A DNA stretch of 64,000 nt from Kitasatospora acidiphila (GCF_006636205.1 NZ_VIGB01000003.1:1240001-1304000); one strand, 5' to 3'; shown: positions 24,057 to 32,324, counted from the stretch's first letter. Notes: generated by a model not told the origin, from the letters alone. Numbers and translations: made by a program.

Positions 24057-26660
24057 GTGGCGTATGTCCTTGAGGATTGGGAGCAGCACTACGCTGATGG
24101 CCGGGGGTTTCGGCCGCTTGGCGATTGCGAGCGGGCGCTCCTTGCCGAGCACGTCCCCGCGCCGGAGGGCGGTGGGCGGGCGCTCGATGTCGGCTGTGGC
24201 ACTGGGGAGTTGGCTGCGCACCTTGTGGGTCTCGGCTATGCGGTGGACGGTGTGGACTTCGCCGCCAGTGCGTTGGAGCGGGCCCGGGCTGAGCACGACG
24301 GGGTCGAAGGGGTGCGGTGGCTGCGGCTGGACATCGAGCGCGATGACCCGATGTATCTGGGCGAAGACGGCTATGACCTCATCACGTTGCGCTTGATGTA
24401 CCCGTTTCTGGGCAACCGGACTCGGGTCCTGCACGCCCTCGGGGAGCGGCTGCGGCCCGGCGGCGCGCTCGTGGTGATCACACTCATGGTCGAGCAGATC
24501 CCGGCCACCAGGCGGGCCATCGCGCTCGACGAGGACGAGATCGGCCTGCTCACCGCGGGGTGGGAGACGGCAGAGCGGTGGGCGGCGGACGACCTGGCGG
24601 TCCTCGTCCTGCGCGGCCCCTGTCACTCCGACACCAGGGCCGTCGAGAAGGACCCGCCCACCGGGCACGCCCTGACCGGAGCCGTGGTGGTCGTCACCGA
24701 CGATGCCGGCCGGGTCCTGCTGGGCCGCTCCCGCCGGAACATGTGGGAACTGCCTGCCGGGAAGACCAGCGGCTCGGAGAGCTTCGAGGAAGCGGCGGTT
24801 CGGGAACTCGCCGAGGAGACCGGCCTGACCGCCGGCACCGCCGACGCCACCGCGGTGACCATGCTCAGCGACGACAGCCACGGCGTGCCCCGGCTGACCG
24901 CCGTCATCCGCGTCAGCGCCTGGACCGGGACTCTGGCGAATCCGGAGGCGCGGCTCTTCGACCGGTGGGAGTGGCACGACCTCCACGCCCTGGCCTGCCT
25001 CGGCGAGGTGTTCGCCCCGGCCGCGCAGGCCCTGAACGCGATCTGGCCCGGCGTCATCCCGGACCTGCCGGCCGTCCACGCCTACCCGACCGCCACCCAG
25101 CCGCCCGTGCCCGGGGAACCCGCCAAGGCGGTCCGACTGCGCCGGCAGATGGCCGACGCCGTCATCGCGGCCGGCTGGGCGCCCTCCCCCGCAGTCCAGG
25201 ACGCGCTGCGCACGGTGCCCCGCCACCGGTTCGCACCGGAGAAGGACCTCGCGACCGCCTACGACGACGACCTGGCCATCGTCACCCGCTGGGACGGGAG
25301 CGGGCGGGCGACCAGCTCGGTGTCCGCGGCGTGGCTGCAGGCCGACATGATCGAGAAGCTCCGGTTGGAGCCCGGCGCGGCTGTGCTGGAGGTCGGTTCC
25401 GGTGGCTACAACGCGGAGTTGATCGCGCACGTCGTCGGCGAGGGCGGACAGGTGGTCACCGTCGACATCGACCCGTACGTCGTGCACCGCACCCGGCGGT
25501 TCACCGCGGAGGCCGGCAGTGGTCGCGTCCTGGCCCTGCAGGGCGATGGAGCCCTCGGCGCACCGGCGCGGCACGTGCCCCGCGGCGGGTTCGACGGATG
25601 CGTGATCACGCACAACGTCTGGGACATCGTCCCCGCCTGGCGGCAGCAACTGGCTGAAGGCGCAAGGATGGTGGTCCCGCTGGAGGTTCACGGCTACACC
25701 CGCGCGATCGCCTTTGAGCGCCGCGGTGACGTGCTGCACGCGACGGGCTGGACGTACTGCGGGTTCGTCCGCGACCTCGGCCAGAACGGCCGCACCACCC
25801 CGGTCGTCGACCTGGCCGGCGGTGAGCTGCGGCTGCGCTTCGAGGACGGGCCGACCGGCGACATCGCAGGGCTCGAGGAGGCGCTGCGTGGCTCGCGGCA
25901 CGAGGTGCGCACCGGCGTGACGGTTGCCGGCGGGGAGACCTTCGAGACGCTGCAGCTGTACCTGGCCACCACGCTGCCCGGCTTCTGCCGCCTGGCCGGC
26001 GACCGGGACAAGGACACCGGGATTGCCGCCTTCGCCCGCAGCGACAACGCGGCCGCCCTGCTCGGCGACGGCTGCCTGGCCTACCTCACCTACGTCTGGG
26101 TGCGCGACGGCGAGACGCCTGCCGAGCGCCGGGCAGAGTTCGTGGTCCACGCCTTCGGCGAGCACGGCCCGGCCCTGGCCTTGGCCGAACAGTTCGCCGC
26201 CGCCGTCCGTCTCTGGGACCAGCACGTGCGCGGCCACGGCTACCCCCAGCTGACCGTCCACCCCGCCACGACCCCGGACGCCGACCTCCCGCCCGGCCAC
26301 GTCCTGGACAAGCGGCTCAGCCGCCTGGTGTTCCCATGGCCCGGACCTGACTCTCCCCTCCCCCGACAACCGGCGAGCCCGTCGCGCGGACCGCCGGATG
26401 ACCGGCGACCAGCGCCCCACTGGCACGAACCCCGCAGGCAAGGAGAACCAGGTGCCGCATCCGATCGTCGACGTCGTCCTGCTGACCATGAACGACCGCC
26501 CCGAGGAGGAGCACGCCTCGCAGGCCACGCTCCTCGCCCAGCGCGGCGTAGAGGTGCGGGTCTGCGTCGTCGGCAACGGCTGCACCCCGGTTGTCGTCCC
26601 GCCGGGCGCGCGCACCGTCGTCCTGCCCGAGAACCTCGGCATCCCGGGCGGCCGCAATGA
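24057..26660 (+). CDS. Methyltransferase - NUDIX - FxLD/PCMT-type methyltransferase fusion
   Basis: A single 867-codon frame with three enzymes. Residues 1-190: class I methyltransferase (RALDVGCGTGELAAHL at 41-56). Residues about 205-335: Nudix hydrolase with complete box (GKTSGSE...RELAEETGL). Residues about 360-760: isoaspartyl-methyltransferase-like domain (ALRTVPRHRFAPE, AVLEVGSGGYNAELIAHV, ITHNVWDIVPAW), most like the methyltransferase of FxLD-type RiPP systems. The last ~105 residues, from 26340, look non-native and 209 bases overlap the next gene. GTG at 24057 follows AGGAG by 6 bases. Combined sugar-nucleotide hydrolysis and carboxyl methylation is a guess. Confidence 0.8.
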   Translation: MAYVLEDWEQHYADGRGFRPLGDCERALLAEHVPAPEGGGRALDVGCGTGELAAHLVGLGYAVDGVDFAASALERARAEHDGVEGVRWLRLDIERDDPMYLGEDGYDLITLRLMYPFLGNRTRVLHALGERLRPGGALVVITLMVEQIPATRRAIALDEDEIGLLTAGWETAERWAADDLAVLVLRGPCHSDTRAVEKDPPTGHALTGAVVVVTDDAGRVLLGRSRRNMWELPAGKTSGSESFEEAAVRELAEETGLTAGTADATAVTMLSDDSHGVPRLTAVIRVSAWTGTLANPEARLFDRWEWHDLHALACLGEVFAPAAQALNAIWPGVIPDLPAVHAYPTATQPPVPGEPAKAVRLRRQMADAVIAAGWAPSPAVQDALRTVPRHRFAPEKDLATAYDDDLAIVTRWDGSGRATSSVSAAWLQADMIEKLRLEPGAAVLEVGSGGYNAELIAHVVGEGGQVVTVDIDPYVVHRTRRFTAEAGSGRVLALQGDGALGAPARHVPRGGFDGCVITHNVWDIVPAWRQQLAEGARMVVPLEVHGYTRAIAFERRGDVLHATGWTYCGFVRDLGQNGRTTPVVDLAGGELRLRFEDGPTGDIAGLEEALRGSRHEVRTGVTVAGGETFETLQLYLATTLPGFCRLAGDRDKDTGIAAFARSDNAAALLGDGCLAYLTYVWVRDGETPAERRAEFVVHAFGEHGPALALAEQFAAAVRLWDQHVRGHGYPQLTVHPATTPDADLPPGHVLDKRLSRLVFPWPGPDSPLPRQPASPSRGPPDDRRPAPHWHEPRRQGEPGAASDRRRRPADHERPPRGGARLAGHAPRPARRRGAGLRRRQRLHPGCRPAGRAHRRPAREPRHPGRPQ

Positions 26661-27336
26661 AGGCGCCCGCGCCCTCGCCGAGCTCGACCCGCCGGCTGAC
26701 TACCTGTTCTTCTTGGACAACGACGCCTCCTTCCCTCATCCGGACGTCCTCGCCCAGCTCGTCGCCGAGGCCGAGAAGCACCCCGAAGCCGCCTACGTGC
26801 AACCGCGCCTGACCGGCCCGGACGACACCACCACACCACGGCGCTGGGTGCCCCGACTGCGCGTCGGCGACCCCGGCCGCCCCGGCACGATCACGTCCAT
26901 GACCGAGGGCGTGGTCCTCGTCCGCCGCGCCGTCTTCGAGCAGGTCGGCGGCTGGAACGGCGGCCTGTTCCTCTATCACGAAGGGTTCGACCTCAGCTGG
27001 CGGATCTGGGACCGGGGGTGCACCGGCTGGTACGCGGCAGGGATCCGGATGCACCACCCTCTCAGCAGCCCGACCCGGCATGCCCTGTTCTACCGGCTCT
27101 CCGCCCGCAACCGCGTGTGGGTGGCCTACCGCAACCTGCCCGCGCCGCTGATCACCCCGTACCTGCTGGTCTGGACCGCCTCCACCGCGGTGCGGGCCGT
27201 CCGCGGCGGCGGCGCCCGCGAGTCCTGGCAGGGCTTTCGCGAAGGGTGGGCCGGCCGCCATGACCAGGACCGGCACCCGATGAGCTGGCGCACCGCGTGG
27301 CGCCTCACCGCAGCCGGACGCCCGCCCGTCCTGTGA
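26452..27336 (+). CDS. GT2-family glycosyltransferase
   Basis: 294 aa from the GTG at 26452, which has AAGGAG 7 bases upstream; an ATG at 26398 would add 18 residues. GT-A features: VDVVLLTMNDRPEE at the start, LPENLGIPGGRNEGA, YLFFLDNDASF (DxD), EGVVLVRRAVFEQVGGWN and the terminal FDLSWRIWDRGCTGWY. This pattern fits rhamnosyl-type GT2 enzymes. The 5' end overlaps the fusion frame by 209 bases. It may glycosylate a locus product; LmbE deacetylase lies next. Confidence 0.82.
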   Translation: MPHPIVDVVLLTMNDRPEEEHASQATLLAQRGVEVRVCVVGNGCTPVVVPPGARTVVLPENLGIPGGRNEGARALAELDPPADYLFFLDNDASFPHPDVLAQLVAEAEKHPEAAYVQPRLTGPDDTTTPRRWVPRLRVGDPGRPGTITSMTEGVVLVRRAVFEQVGGWNGGLFLYHEGFDLSWRIWDRGCTGWYAAGIRMHHPLSSPTRHALFYRLSARNRVWVAYRNLPAPLITPYLLVWTASTAVRAVRGGGARESWQGFREGWAGRHDQDRHPMSWRTAWRLTAAGRPPVL

Positions 27337-27401
27337 CCCGTCCGCTTCAGCGCGCCCGGCCTGCCAACGGCCGACACACCCTGCTGCTCAAGGAGGTAGC
27401 C

Positions 27402-28169
27402 ATGCCACAACTTCCCAGCCTGCTCGCCGTGTTCGGGCATCCGGACGACGAGTCGCTCGTCGCTGGCGGCGTCCTTGCCCAGCACGCCGCGTCGGGAGCG
27501 CGTACCGCGGTGGTGACCGCCACCTGGGCCCCGGGTACCCATCGCGCGGCCGAACTGGCCGACGCCGTCAGGATCCTGGGAGCCGGGGAGCCACGGATGC
27601 TGGGGTACGCCGATCACCGCGCCCCGGACTCCTCCACCGGCCCGCGGCTGTGCGATGTGCCTCTGGACCACGTGGTGGCGGACATCGTGCGGCACATCCG
27701 CTCGTTCCGGCCCGAGGTCGTGCTCACCCACGATGCCTACGGCGGGCTGACCGGGCACCCGGACCACCGGCAGACCCACCGCGCGGTCGTGCTCGCCGCA
27801 GGCGCCGCCGGACTCGAACACCTCTACCCGGAGGCCGGCGCCCCCTGGCAGCCCGCGGCGATGTACGCGGCCACCCACCCCCACGGGGCGGTCGCGGACC
27901 TGGGTCCGCTGCTCACCCGAGTCGACAAGTCCGTACTCAGCGTGCCGGACGAGCTCGTCGACGCGGTCGTTGACGTCCGCCCGTGGCTGGAGACGAAGTT
28001 GGCCGCGATCCGCGCCCACCGCAGCCAGATCGAGCGGGAACGGCCACTGCCCGGCATCTTGTCGCGTCTGCCCGACGCCGAGCGGGATCGGATCATCGGG
28101 ACCGAGTACTTCACGCGCATCGGCGCCCGGCCCGGACCTGGCCGCATGAGCGAGCTGACGACGATCTGA
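27402..28169 (+). CDS. PIG-L/LmbE-type deacetylase
   Basis: 255 aa zinc-dependent deacetylase of the GlcNAc-PI/mycothiol (MshB) family. AVFGHPDDESLVAGG carries the HPDDE metal/catalytic motif and GHPDHRQTHR the third zinc histidine. AAGGAGGTAG lies just before the ATG, the best ribosome site in this part. Members remove acetyl groups from N-acetylglucosamine conjugates; next to a GT2 this suggests deacetylation of a freshly attached GlcNAc, as in mycothiol-like or aminoglycoside pathways. The pairing is suggestive only. Confidence 0.85.
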   Translation: MPQLPSLLAVFGHPDDESLVAGGVLAQHAASGARTAVVTATWAPGTHRAAELADAVRILGAGEPRMLGYADHRAPDSSTGPRLCDVPLDHVVADIVRHIRSFRPEVVLTHDAYGGLTGHPDHRQTHRAVVLAAGAAGLEHLYPEAGAPWQPAAMYAATHPHGAVADLGPLLTRVDKSVLSVPDELVDAVVDVRPWLETKLAAIRAHRSQIERERPLPGILSRLPDAERDRIIGTEYFTRIGARPGPGRMSELTTI

Positions 28170-28229
28170 CGGTCGCCCCGTTCGCCTCATCTCGGCTGCA
28201 TGCCCCCTCACGCGAAGGAGTACCGGAGG

Positions 28230-29102
28230 ATGCGTCAACCCGTGGCCCACAGCTTCACCGCCGTCGACCATCAGCCCCGGCCGAGCGACTTCGTCCAGGT
28301 CCTGGACACGCTGAGCTGCGAGCCGTTCTACGCGGCCTACAAGGTCCGACTGCGCGAGCTTCTGCACCCGCACCCCGGGGCCCGGTTCCTCGATGTGGGC
28401 GCGGGGACGGGCGCCGCTGCCCTGGCCATGGCCCAGGAGTCCGGCAGCATCGTTGCGGCCATCGACTGCTCCACCACGATGGCCGGCCAGGCCCGCGCAC
28501 GAGGCCTACCGAACGTCGCGGTCGCCGACGCCCACCTCCTGCCCTTCCGGGACGCCTCGTTCGATGGGGCCTGGGCCGACCGCGTCCTGCAGCACGTCAC
28601 CAACCCGGGGCAGCTTCTCGTCGAGATGCTGCGGGTGATCCGGCCCGGTGGGCGGATCGCGCTCGCCGATCCCGACTACGACACCCAGGTCCTCGACATC
28701 ACCGACCAGGCGCTGGCCCGCCGTGTCCTGCGCTTCCGGGCCGATGTCCAGCTCCGCAACGGCACCCTCGCCCATCAACACGCCGGCCTCCTGAGCCGCC
28801 TTGGCGTCCTCGACGTGACCACCGAGGCCCGCACGCTCGTCGTACGAGACCCCGGGGAGGCCGACAACTGCCTGGGGCTGCGGACTTGGGCGGACAGCGC
28901 GGCCGAACACGGCCTCCTCACCCGTGCCGATGCCGAGCGGTTCACGGCCCAGTTCGACGAAGCCGTCCGCACCAAACGCTTCACCTACGCCCTGACGTTC
29001 TTCCTCACCAGCGGCACCATCGCGCCGAACGGCTGCCATGACACCTCCGCTCTGAAGACCGAGGCCTGGGCCAGGCGCGGTCAGCCCGCGTTGTCCCCCT
29101 AA
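28230..29102 (+). CDS. Class I SAM-dependent methyltransferase
   Basis: 290 aa. Motif I is RFLDVGAGTGAAALAMA, followed by VAAIDCSTTMAGQAR, VAVADAHLLPFRDASFDGAW and LRVIRPGGRIALADPDYD, a textbook type 11 methyltransferase. The ATG at 28230 is chosen for AAGGAG 9 bases upstream. The last 20 residues (after TIAPNG) overlap the coordinates of an ABC-transporter remnant in another frame, so its C-terminus may be altered by a deletion junction. Confidence 0.78.
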   Translation: MRQPVAHSFTAVDHQPRPSDFVQVLDTLSCEPFYAAYKVRLRELLHPHPGARFLDVGAGTGAAALAMAQESGSIVAAIDCSTTMAGQARARGLPNVAVADAHLLPFRDASFDGAWADRVLQHVTNPGQLLVEMLRVIRPGGRIALADPDYDTQVLDITDQALARRVLRFRADVQLRNGTLAHQHAGLLSRLGVLDVTTEARTLVVRDPGEADNCLGLRTWADSAAEHGLLTRADAERFTAQFDEAVRTKRFTYALTFFLTSGTIAPNGCHDTSALKTEAWARRGQPALSP

Positions 29103-29239
29103 TCGAGGAAGGCACGCACACCGAGTTGATGGGCGTCCCGACCCGCTACCGCGATGCCTACTTGCTCCACGCCGAGCAGTGCCAAAGCGCACCCGTACCC
29201 CCGAGCCCCAAGGCACCCATCCCAACCCCGCACCCCTGA
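29087..29239 (+). pseudogene. Remnant of an ABC transporter ATPase C-terminus
   Basis: In a frame different from the methyltransferase, the sequence reads VVPLIEEGTHTELM then GVPTRYRDAYLLHAEQ. This matches the usual tail of ABC exporter ATPases (V-E-x-GTHxELL-x-x-xGxYxxLYxLQ). No start, Walker or signature motifs remain. It is probably a decayed second exporter gene removed when the locus was rearranged. A 36-codon peptide from ATG 29129 is formally possible. Confidence 0.45.
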
Positions 29240-29268
29240 ACCAGCCCACCCTGGAAGGACATTCGACG

Positions 29269-29880
29269 ATGGAGAGCTTCTTCGACCGCGTCCGCCACCG
29301 CTGGCCCGCCGGCCGGGAGGACCTGCACGTTCACATCCTCCCCCCGCCCGAGATCAGCGCCGTCTTGTTCGAGCACTACCGGGACCTGACCCACCGCGAT
29401 CCGCTCGTGCCGGTGGGCCCCGAGTGGCTGCACGTCACCCTGCTGCACTCCGGCCCTATGGCCGAGTGGCATCCGGGCGAGGTCGAGGCACTGGTCGATC
29501 AGCTTGGCACGCGCCTGGCCGACGCAGAGCCGGTCACGCTGACCTTGCACCGGCCGAACGTGGGTGCTGTCGCGCTGGAGTGCTCCTGCACCCCCGGGGA
29601 ACCGACACGGCAGCTGTGGCGAGCCTGCGCCGAGGAGATCAGCAGCGTCACCGGCAACCGGTTCCCTCTCATCCCCACCGTTCACTATCCACATGCCTCC
29701 ATTGCCTACAGCACCGGCAAGTTGGCAGAGCGAGCCGAACTGAAGGCGTGGCTCTCCGATCACCACACCGATCCGCTCACCTTCATCGCACACCGCGTCG
29801 CGGTGGTCGCCCAGCAACACGACGAGCGGGAGATCACCTGGCGTCTGCTGGCTGAGCTTCCCCTTGGCGGCGCCGCGTGA
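29269..29880 (+). CDS. 2H phosphoesterase (2'-5' RNA ligase-like)
   Basis: 203 aa. Two H-x-T/S-x motifs about 80-90 residues apart define the family: LHVTLLH and PHASIAYS. Members hydrolyse or form 2',5'-linkages, cyclic phosphates or ADP-ribose cyclic phosphate. GGAAGGA lies about 8 bases before the ATG. The stop overlaps the next GTG (GTGA). Together with Nudix enzymes it points to nucleotide or ADP-ribose-type substrates in this locus. Confidence 0.8.
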   Translation: MESFFDRVRHRWPAGREDLHVHILPPPEISAVLFEHYRDLTHRDPLVPVGPEWLHVTLLHSGPMAEWHPGEVEALVDQLGTRLADAEPVTLTLHRPNVGAVALECSCTPGEPTRQLWRACAEEISSVTGNRFPLIPTVHYPHASIAYSTGKLAERAELKAWLSDHHTDPLTFIAHRVAVVAQQHDEREITWRLLAELPLGGAA

Positions 29881-30926
29881 TCGACACGGCCGATGAGCAC
29901 TACTGGTGCGGGGTACCGGTACCGTGCCACACAGCATCCGACACCCGGGCGGGAGAAACGGTGAACGGTACAAGTCAGACGAGGCGGCTGGCCTGGGACG
30001 CGTGCGTGCAGCTCAACACCCGCACACCGCTTGCGCCTCCGACCGCGGCGGCCGACGCTCCCAAGCAACTGCTGCACGACGCGCAGACGATAGACGCTGT
30101 GCTGGCCGCCGTCCTCGATAGCGGCCCGCCCAGGGGTGTCGCCACTGTGATCGGCCAGGCCCGCCAGGCGCTCCTGCCCGGACTGGTACTCCGGGCCGAC
30201 TTCGAACAGTGGTGCGGCGCAACGGGAGCGGCAGCAGTGGGCGACGGTGAGCGGCAATGGCCGGCATTCGAAGACCTCGTCACTGCGCTGGACGACGCCC
30301 GGCCGCTGCTTGAGGCGGCAGAGACCGTGCTCGACGCCTTTGCCCGCAGCTCGACCTGGGGATGGGTGACGCTGGACAGCCAGGTGGTCCACAAGGGCTC
30401 ACACCTGACGGTCCGCCGGGACCACATCCGCCGCCCCGACGGCACGGACGGGACATACGAGTACATCGAGGTCGCCGACACCGTCCGGGTGCTCGCCATC
30501 AACCCAAACGGGGAAGTCGTGATGGTGGAGGACCACTTCTATCTCCAAGCCGCCCAGCCGGTGCTGCACCTCCCCGGTGGTGCCGTCGATCCAGGTGAAG
30601 GCGTGGAGCAGGCCGGGCACCGCGAGCTGGAAGAGGAGACCGGCTGGCGAGCCGAACGCCTGGAGGTACTCGGTCGGATCGACCCGCTTCGCGGGGCGGC
30701 CCGCACCACCAGCCACCTCTTGCTGGCAACCGGCCTGAGCCCTGGCCAGCCCGCCCGGGAGGTCGCCGAGACTGGGATGAGGGTTCGCTACGTTCCCGCC
30801 GCCGAGGCCGTCCGCCTGGCCCGCACCGGCGGGATCCGCGAGGCCGGCAGCCTGACCGCGCTGCTGCTCGCCGAACTGCCGTCCGCCTGGCCCGCACCGG
30901 CGGGATCCGCGAGGCCGGCAGCCTGA
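29877..30926 (+). CDS. NUDIX hydrolase with N-terminal extension; C-terminus altered by duplication
   Basis: 349 aa. Residues about 1-160 form a helical domain of unknown role (QTIDAVLAAVLDSG, FEDLVTALDDARPLLEAAE). Residues about 170-330 are an ADP-ribose-pyrophosphatase-like Nudix domain with a complete box (GAVDPGE...RELEEETG). The C-terminus is changed by a 71-bp tandem duplication: after LLLAELPSAWPAP the frame ends early, whereas the second copy read in the original frame gives LLLAEHLLPPAQLR and a stop at 30974, six bases before a terminator. The catalytic part is intact. Confidence 0.82.
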   Translation: MIDTADEHYWCGVPVPCHTASDTRAGETVNGTSQTRRLAWDACVQLNTRTPLAPPTAAADAPKQLLHDAQTIDAVLAAVLDSGPPRGVATVIGQARQALLPGLVLRADFEQWCGATGAAAVGDGERQWPAFEDLVTALDDARPLLEAAETVLDAFARSSTWGWVTLDSQVVHKGSHLTVRRDHIRRPDGTDGTYEYIEVADTVRVLAINPNGEVVMVEDHFYLQAAQPVLHLPGGAVDPGEGVEQAGHRELEEETGWRAERLEVLGRIDPLRGAARTTSHLLLATGLSPGQPAREVAETGMRVRYVPAAEAVRLARTGGIREAGSLTALLLAELPSAWPAPAGSARPAA

Positions 30927-31285
30927 CCGCGCTGCTGCTCGCCGAACACCTCCTGCCGCCGGCCCAACTGCGGTGAACGCATGCCGGTCCGGTCGTAGGC
31001 CGACCGGACCGGCAGTTGCCAGGCTGCGTCCACGTCGGTGGGCGGGGCGCGGGCGACCTGCGCGACCTCGACAAGGTCAGTGGGCGCTGACAGAGGTGCT
31101 GGCTGGGACGCATGTCTTGGGGGCGGAGCCATGGTGGCTGGCGAGCCAGAGCCCCCGAGCAGACCTGCGATCGCGAGGACCTTGTGCCGGTTCCGCTTCC
31201 ACCACGAGGGTGATCCCGCCACCATGATCCGCAGCTGCGTGAAGTCCGGATGCTCGCTGGGCGGCGTGTCCTTGAACAGTCCCAT
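30788..31285 (-). CDS. Hypothetical protein, C-terminus doubtful
   Basis: 165 codons from an ATG at 31285 with AAAGGAGG 10 bases upstream. The N-terminal half (MGLFKDTPPSEHPDF, then WWKRNRHKVLAIAGLLGG, a short membrane-like stretch) looks genuine. The rest is Pro/Ala/Arg-rich, reads through the hairpin at 30982-31014 and runs antisense to the duplicated Nudix tail, so the true end is probably earlier or frameshifted. No family recognised. Confidence 0.35.
   Translation of the reverse strand: MGLFKDTPPSEHPDFTQLRIMVAGSPSWWKRNRHKVLAIAGLLGGSGSPATMAPPPRHASQPAPLSAPTDLVEVAQVARAPPTDVDAAWQLPVRSAYDRTGMRSPQLGRRQEVFGEQQRGQAAGLADPAGAGQADGSSASSSAVRLPASRIPPVRARRTASAAGT
30807..30947 (+). repeat. 71-bp tandem duplication
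   Basis: Bases 30807-30876 are repeated identically at 30878-30947 (70 of 71 bases per period). The period is not a multiple of three and shifts the Nudix frame. The identity indicates a recent event or an assembly artefact. Confidence 0.9.
30982..31014 (+). terminator. Hairpin terminator after the Nudix gene
   Basis: A perfect 14-bp inverted repeat (TGCCGGTCCGGTCG and complement) with a 5-base loop. It begins 6 bases after the stop the Nudix gene would have without the 71-bp duplication. Confidence 0.78.
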
Positions 31286-31375
31286 GTGCGATGAACCTCC
31301 TTTCGCCATCGGGAGATTCATGACCATACGCGGCGCCGCACCTTGATCGCCGGGATTAAACGTCCGAACGAGAGC

Positions 31376-31486
31376 ATGGTTTCCGGGTCATCAGAAGACA
31401 AGCCCGCCGGAGCCAGCGATCACCACGGCTTCGTGTTCATCAAGACCGATCTCATCGACATCAGCAACCCTTGGCACTACCGATGA
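31376..31486 (+). CDS. 36-aa small peptide ORF
   Basis: A short frame whose peptide has a hydrophilic N-terminal half (SGSSEDKPAGASDHH) and a strikingly ordered C-terminal half (GFVFIKTDLIDISNPWHYR). About 26 of 36 codons end in G or C, strongest in the second half. Only a weak GAGAG precedes the ATG. The layout resembles a leader-core RiPP precursor, and RiPP-type methyltransferase, exporter and kinase genes lie nearby, but it belongs to no family I can name. Confidence 0.4.
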   Translation: MVSGSSEDKPAGASDHHGFVFIKTDLIDISNPWHYR

Positions 31487-31574
31487 ACCGACCACTAACC
31501 CGCCGAACTGCGAGAACATGCCGCACCAGGCCGCCGTCCCCATGCCGATTCACCCACTACCACTGGAGGCAAGC

Positions 31575-32133
31575 ATGGTGAGAGCAGGAACGGCGGCGAC
31601 CAAGTTGGTGGTCCTGCGCGGCCCTTCCGGCGCCGGCAAGAGCACGATCGCCCAGCAGATTGAGCTGCCACGGACGCGGAATCGCCATCGTTGGCCAAGA
31701 CAACCTGCGTAGAACCGTCCTGCAGGAGCACGATGTCGCGCACGGCGCCAACATCGGCCTCATCGACACCGTCGCGCGCTACGCCTTGGACCACAGGTTT
31801 CACGTGATCATCGAGGGCATCCTGGCGACCAACCACTACGGTCAGATGCTCACCGCGCTGCTGGCCGAGCACCGCGGCCGCACCTGCTGCTTCTACCTCG
31901 ACGTACCGTTCGAGGAAACGGTGCGCAGGCACTCAATGCGGCCACAGGCATCGGAGTTCACCGCCGAGGACATGGCGTCCTGGTACGAGGAGCACGATCT
32001 CCTGCCCGGGTCCGTGGAGCAGATCATCACTGCGGACACCTCGCTGGAGGAAGCCGTCGACTTGGTAGTCGCTGCCGCTGACCTCAACTGTCCTGAAGCC
32101 AACCCGACCGAACGCCCAAGGCCCGGCGGTTGA
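31575..32133 (+). pseudogene. P-loop kinase broken by a frameshift
   Basis: The ATG at 31575 (GGAGG 5 bases upstream) leads into VVLRGPSGAGKSTIAQQI, a Walker A motif, but the frame then ends at 31712. A second frame from about 31660 continues GRGIAIVGQDNLRRTVL, HVIIEGILATNHYG, FYLDVPFEETVRRH and ends at 32133. Together they make a normal ~185-aa zeta-toxin/chloramphenicol-phosphotransferase-like small-molecule kinase. A one-base change near 31650-31660 would restore it. Either recently inactivated or a sequencing error. Confidence 0.8.
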
Positions 32134-32324
32134 GCCGAAGCCGCGCCAGCTGCCTACGGCGCCGACTCCAGGCAGGGCTGGGCAACGGCGGATCCGTCCT
32201 GATCAGCATCCGAACCGGGCGATGGTGCTCTCCCCCACGCCGGGCTCCAGCACGGCAACGGGGGTGCCGTGCTGGCGTGCGCGAACTCGACGACCCTCGT
32301 CGGTCCGGCCGAGATCGCTCTGCC

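Noticed and set aside
23865..26657. 930-codon minus-strand frame opposite the fusion gene
   Set aside because: Low-complexity antisense frame caused by high GC; the plus-strand domains are unmistakable.
29129..29239. 36-codon peptide considered as a RiPP precursor
   Set aside because: The sequence and its upstream residues match the C-terminus of ABC exporter ATPases, so a gene remnant is the better explanation.
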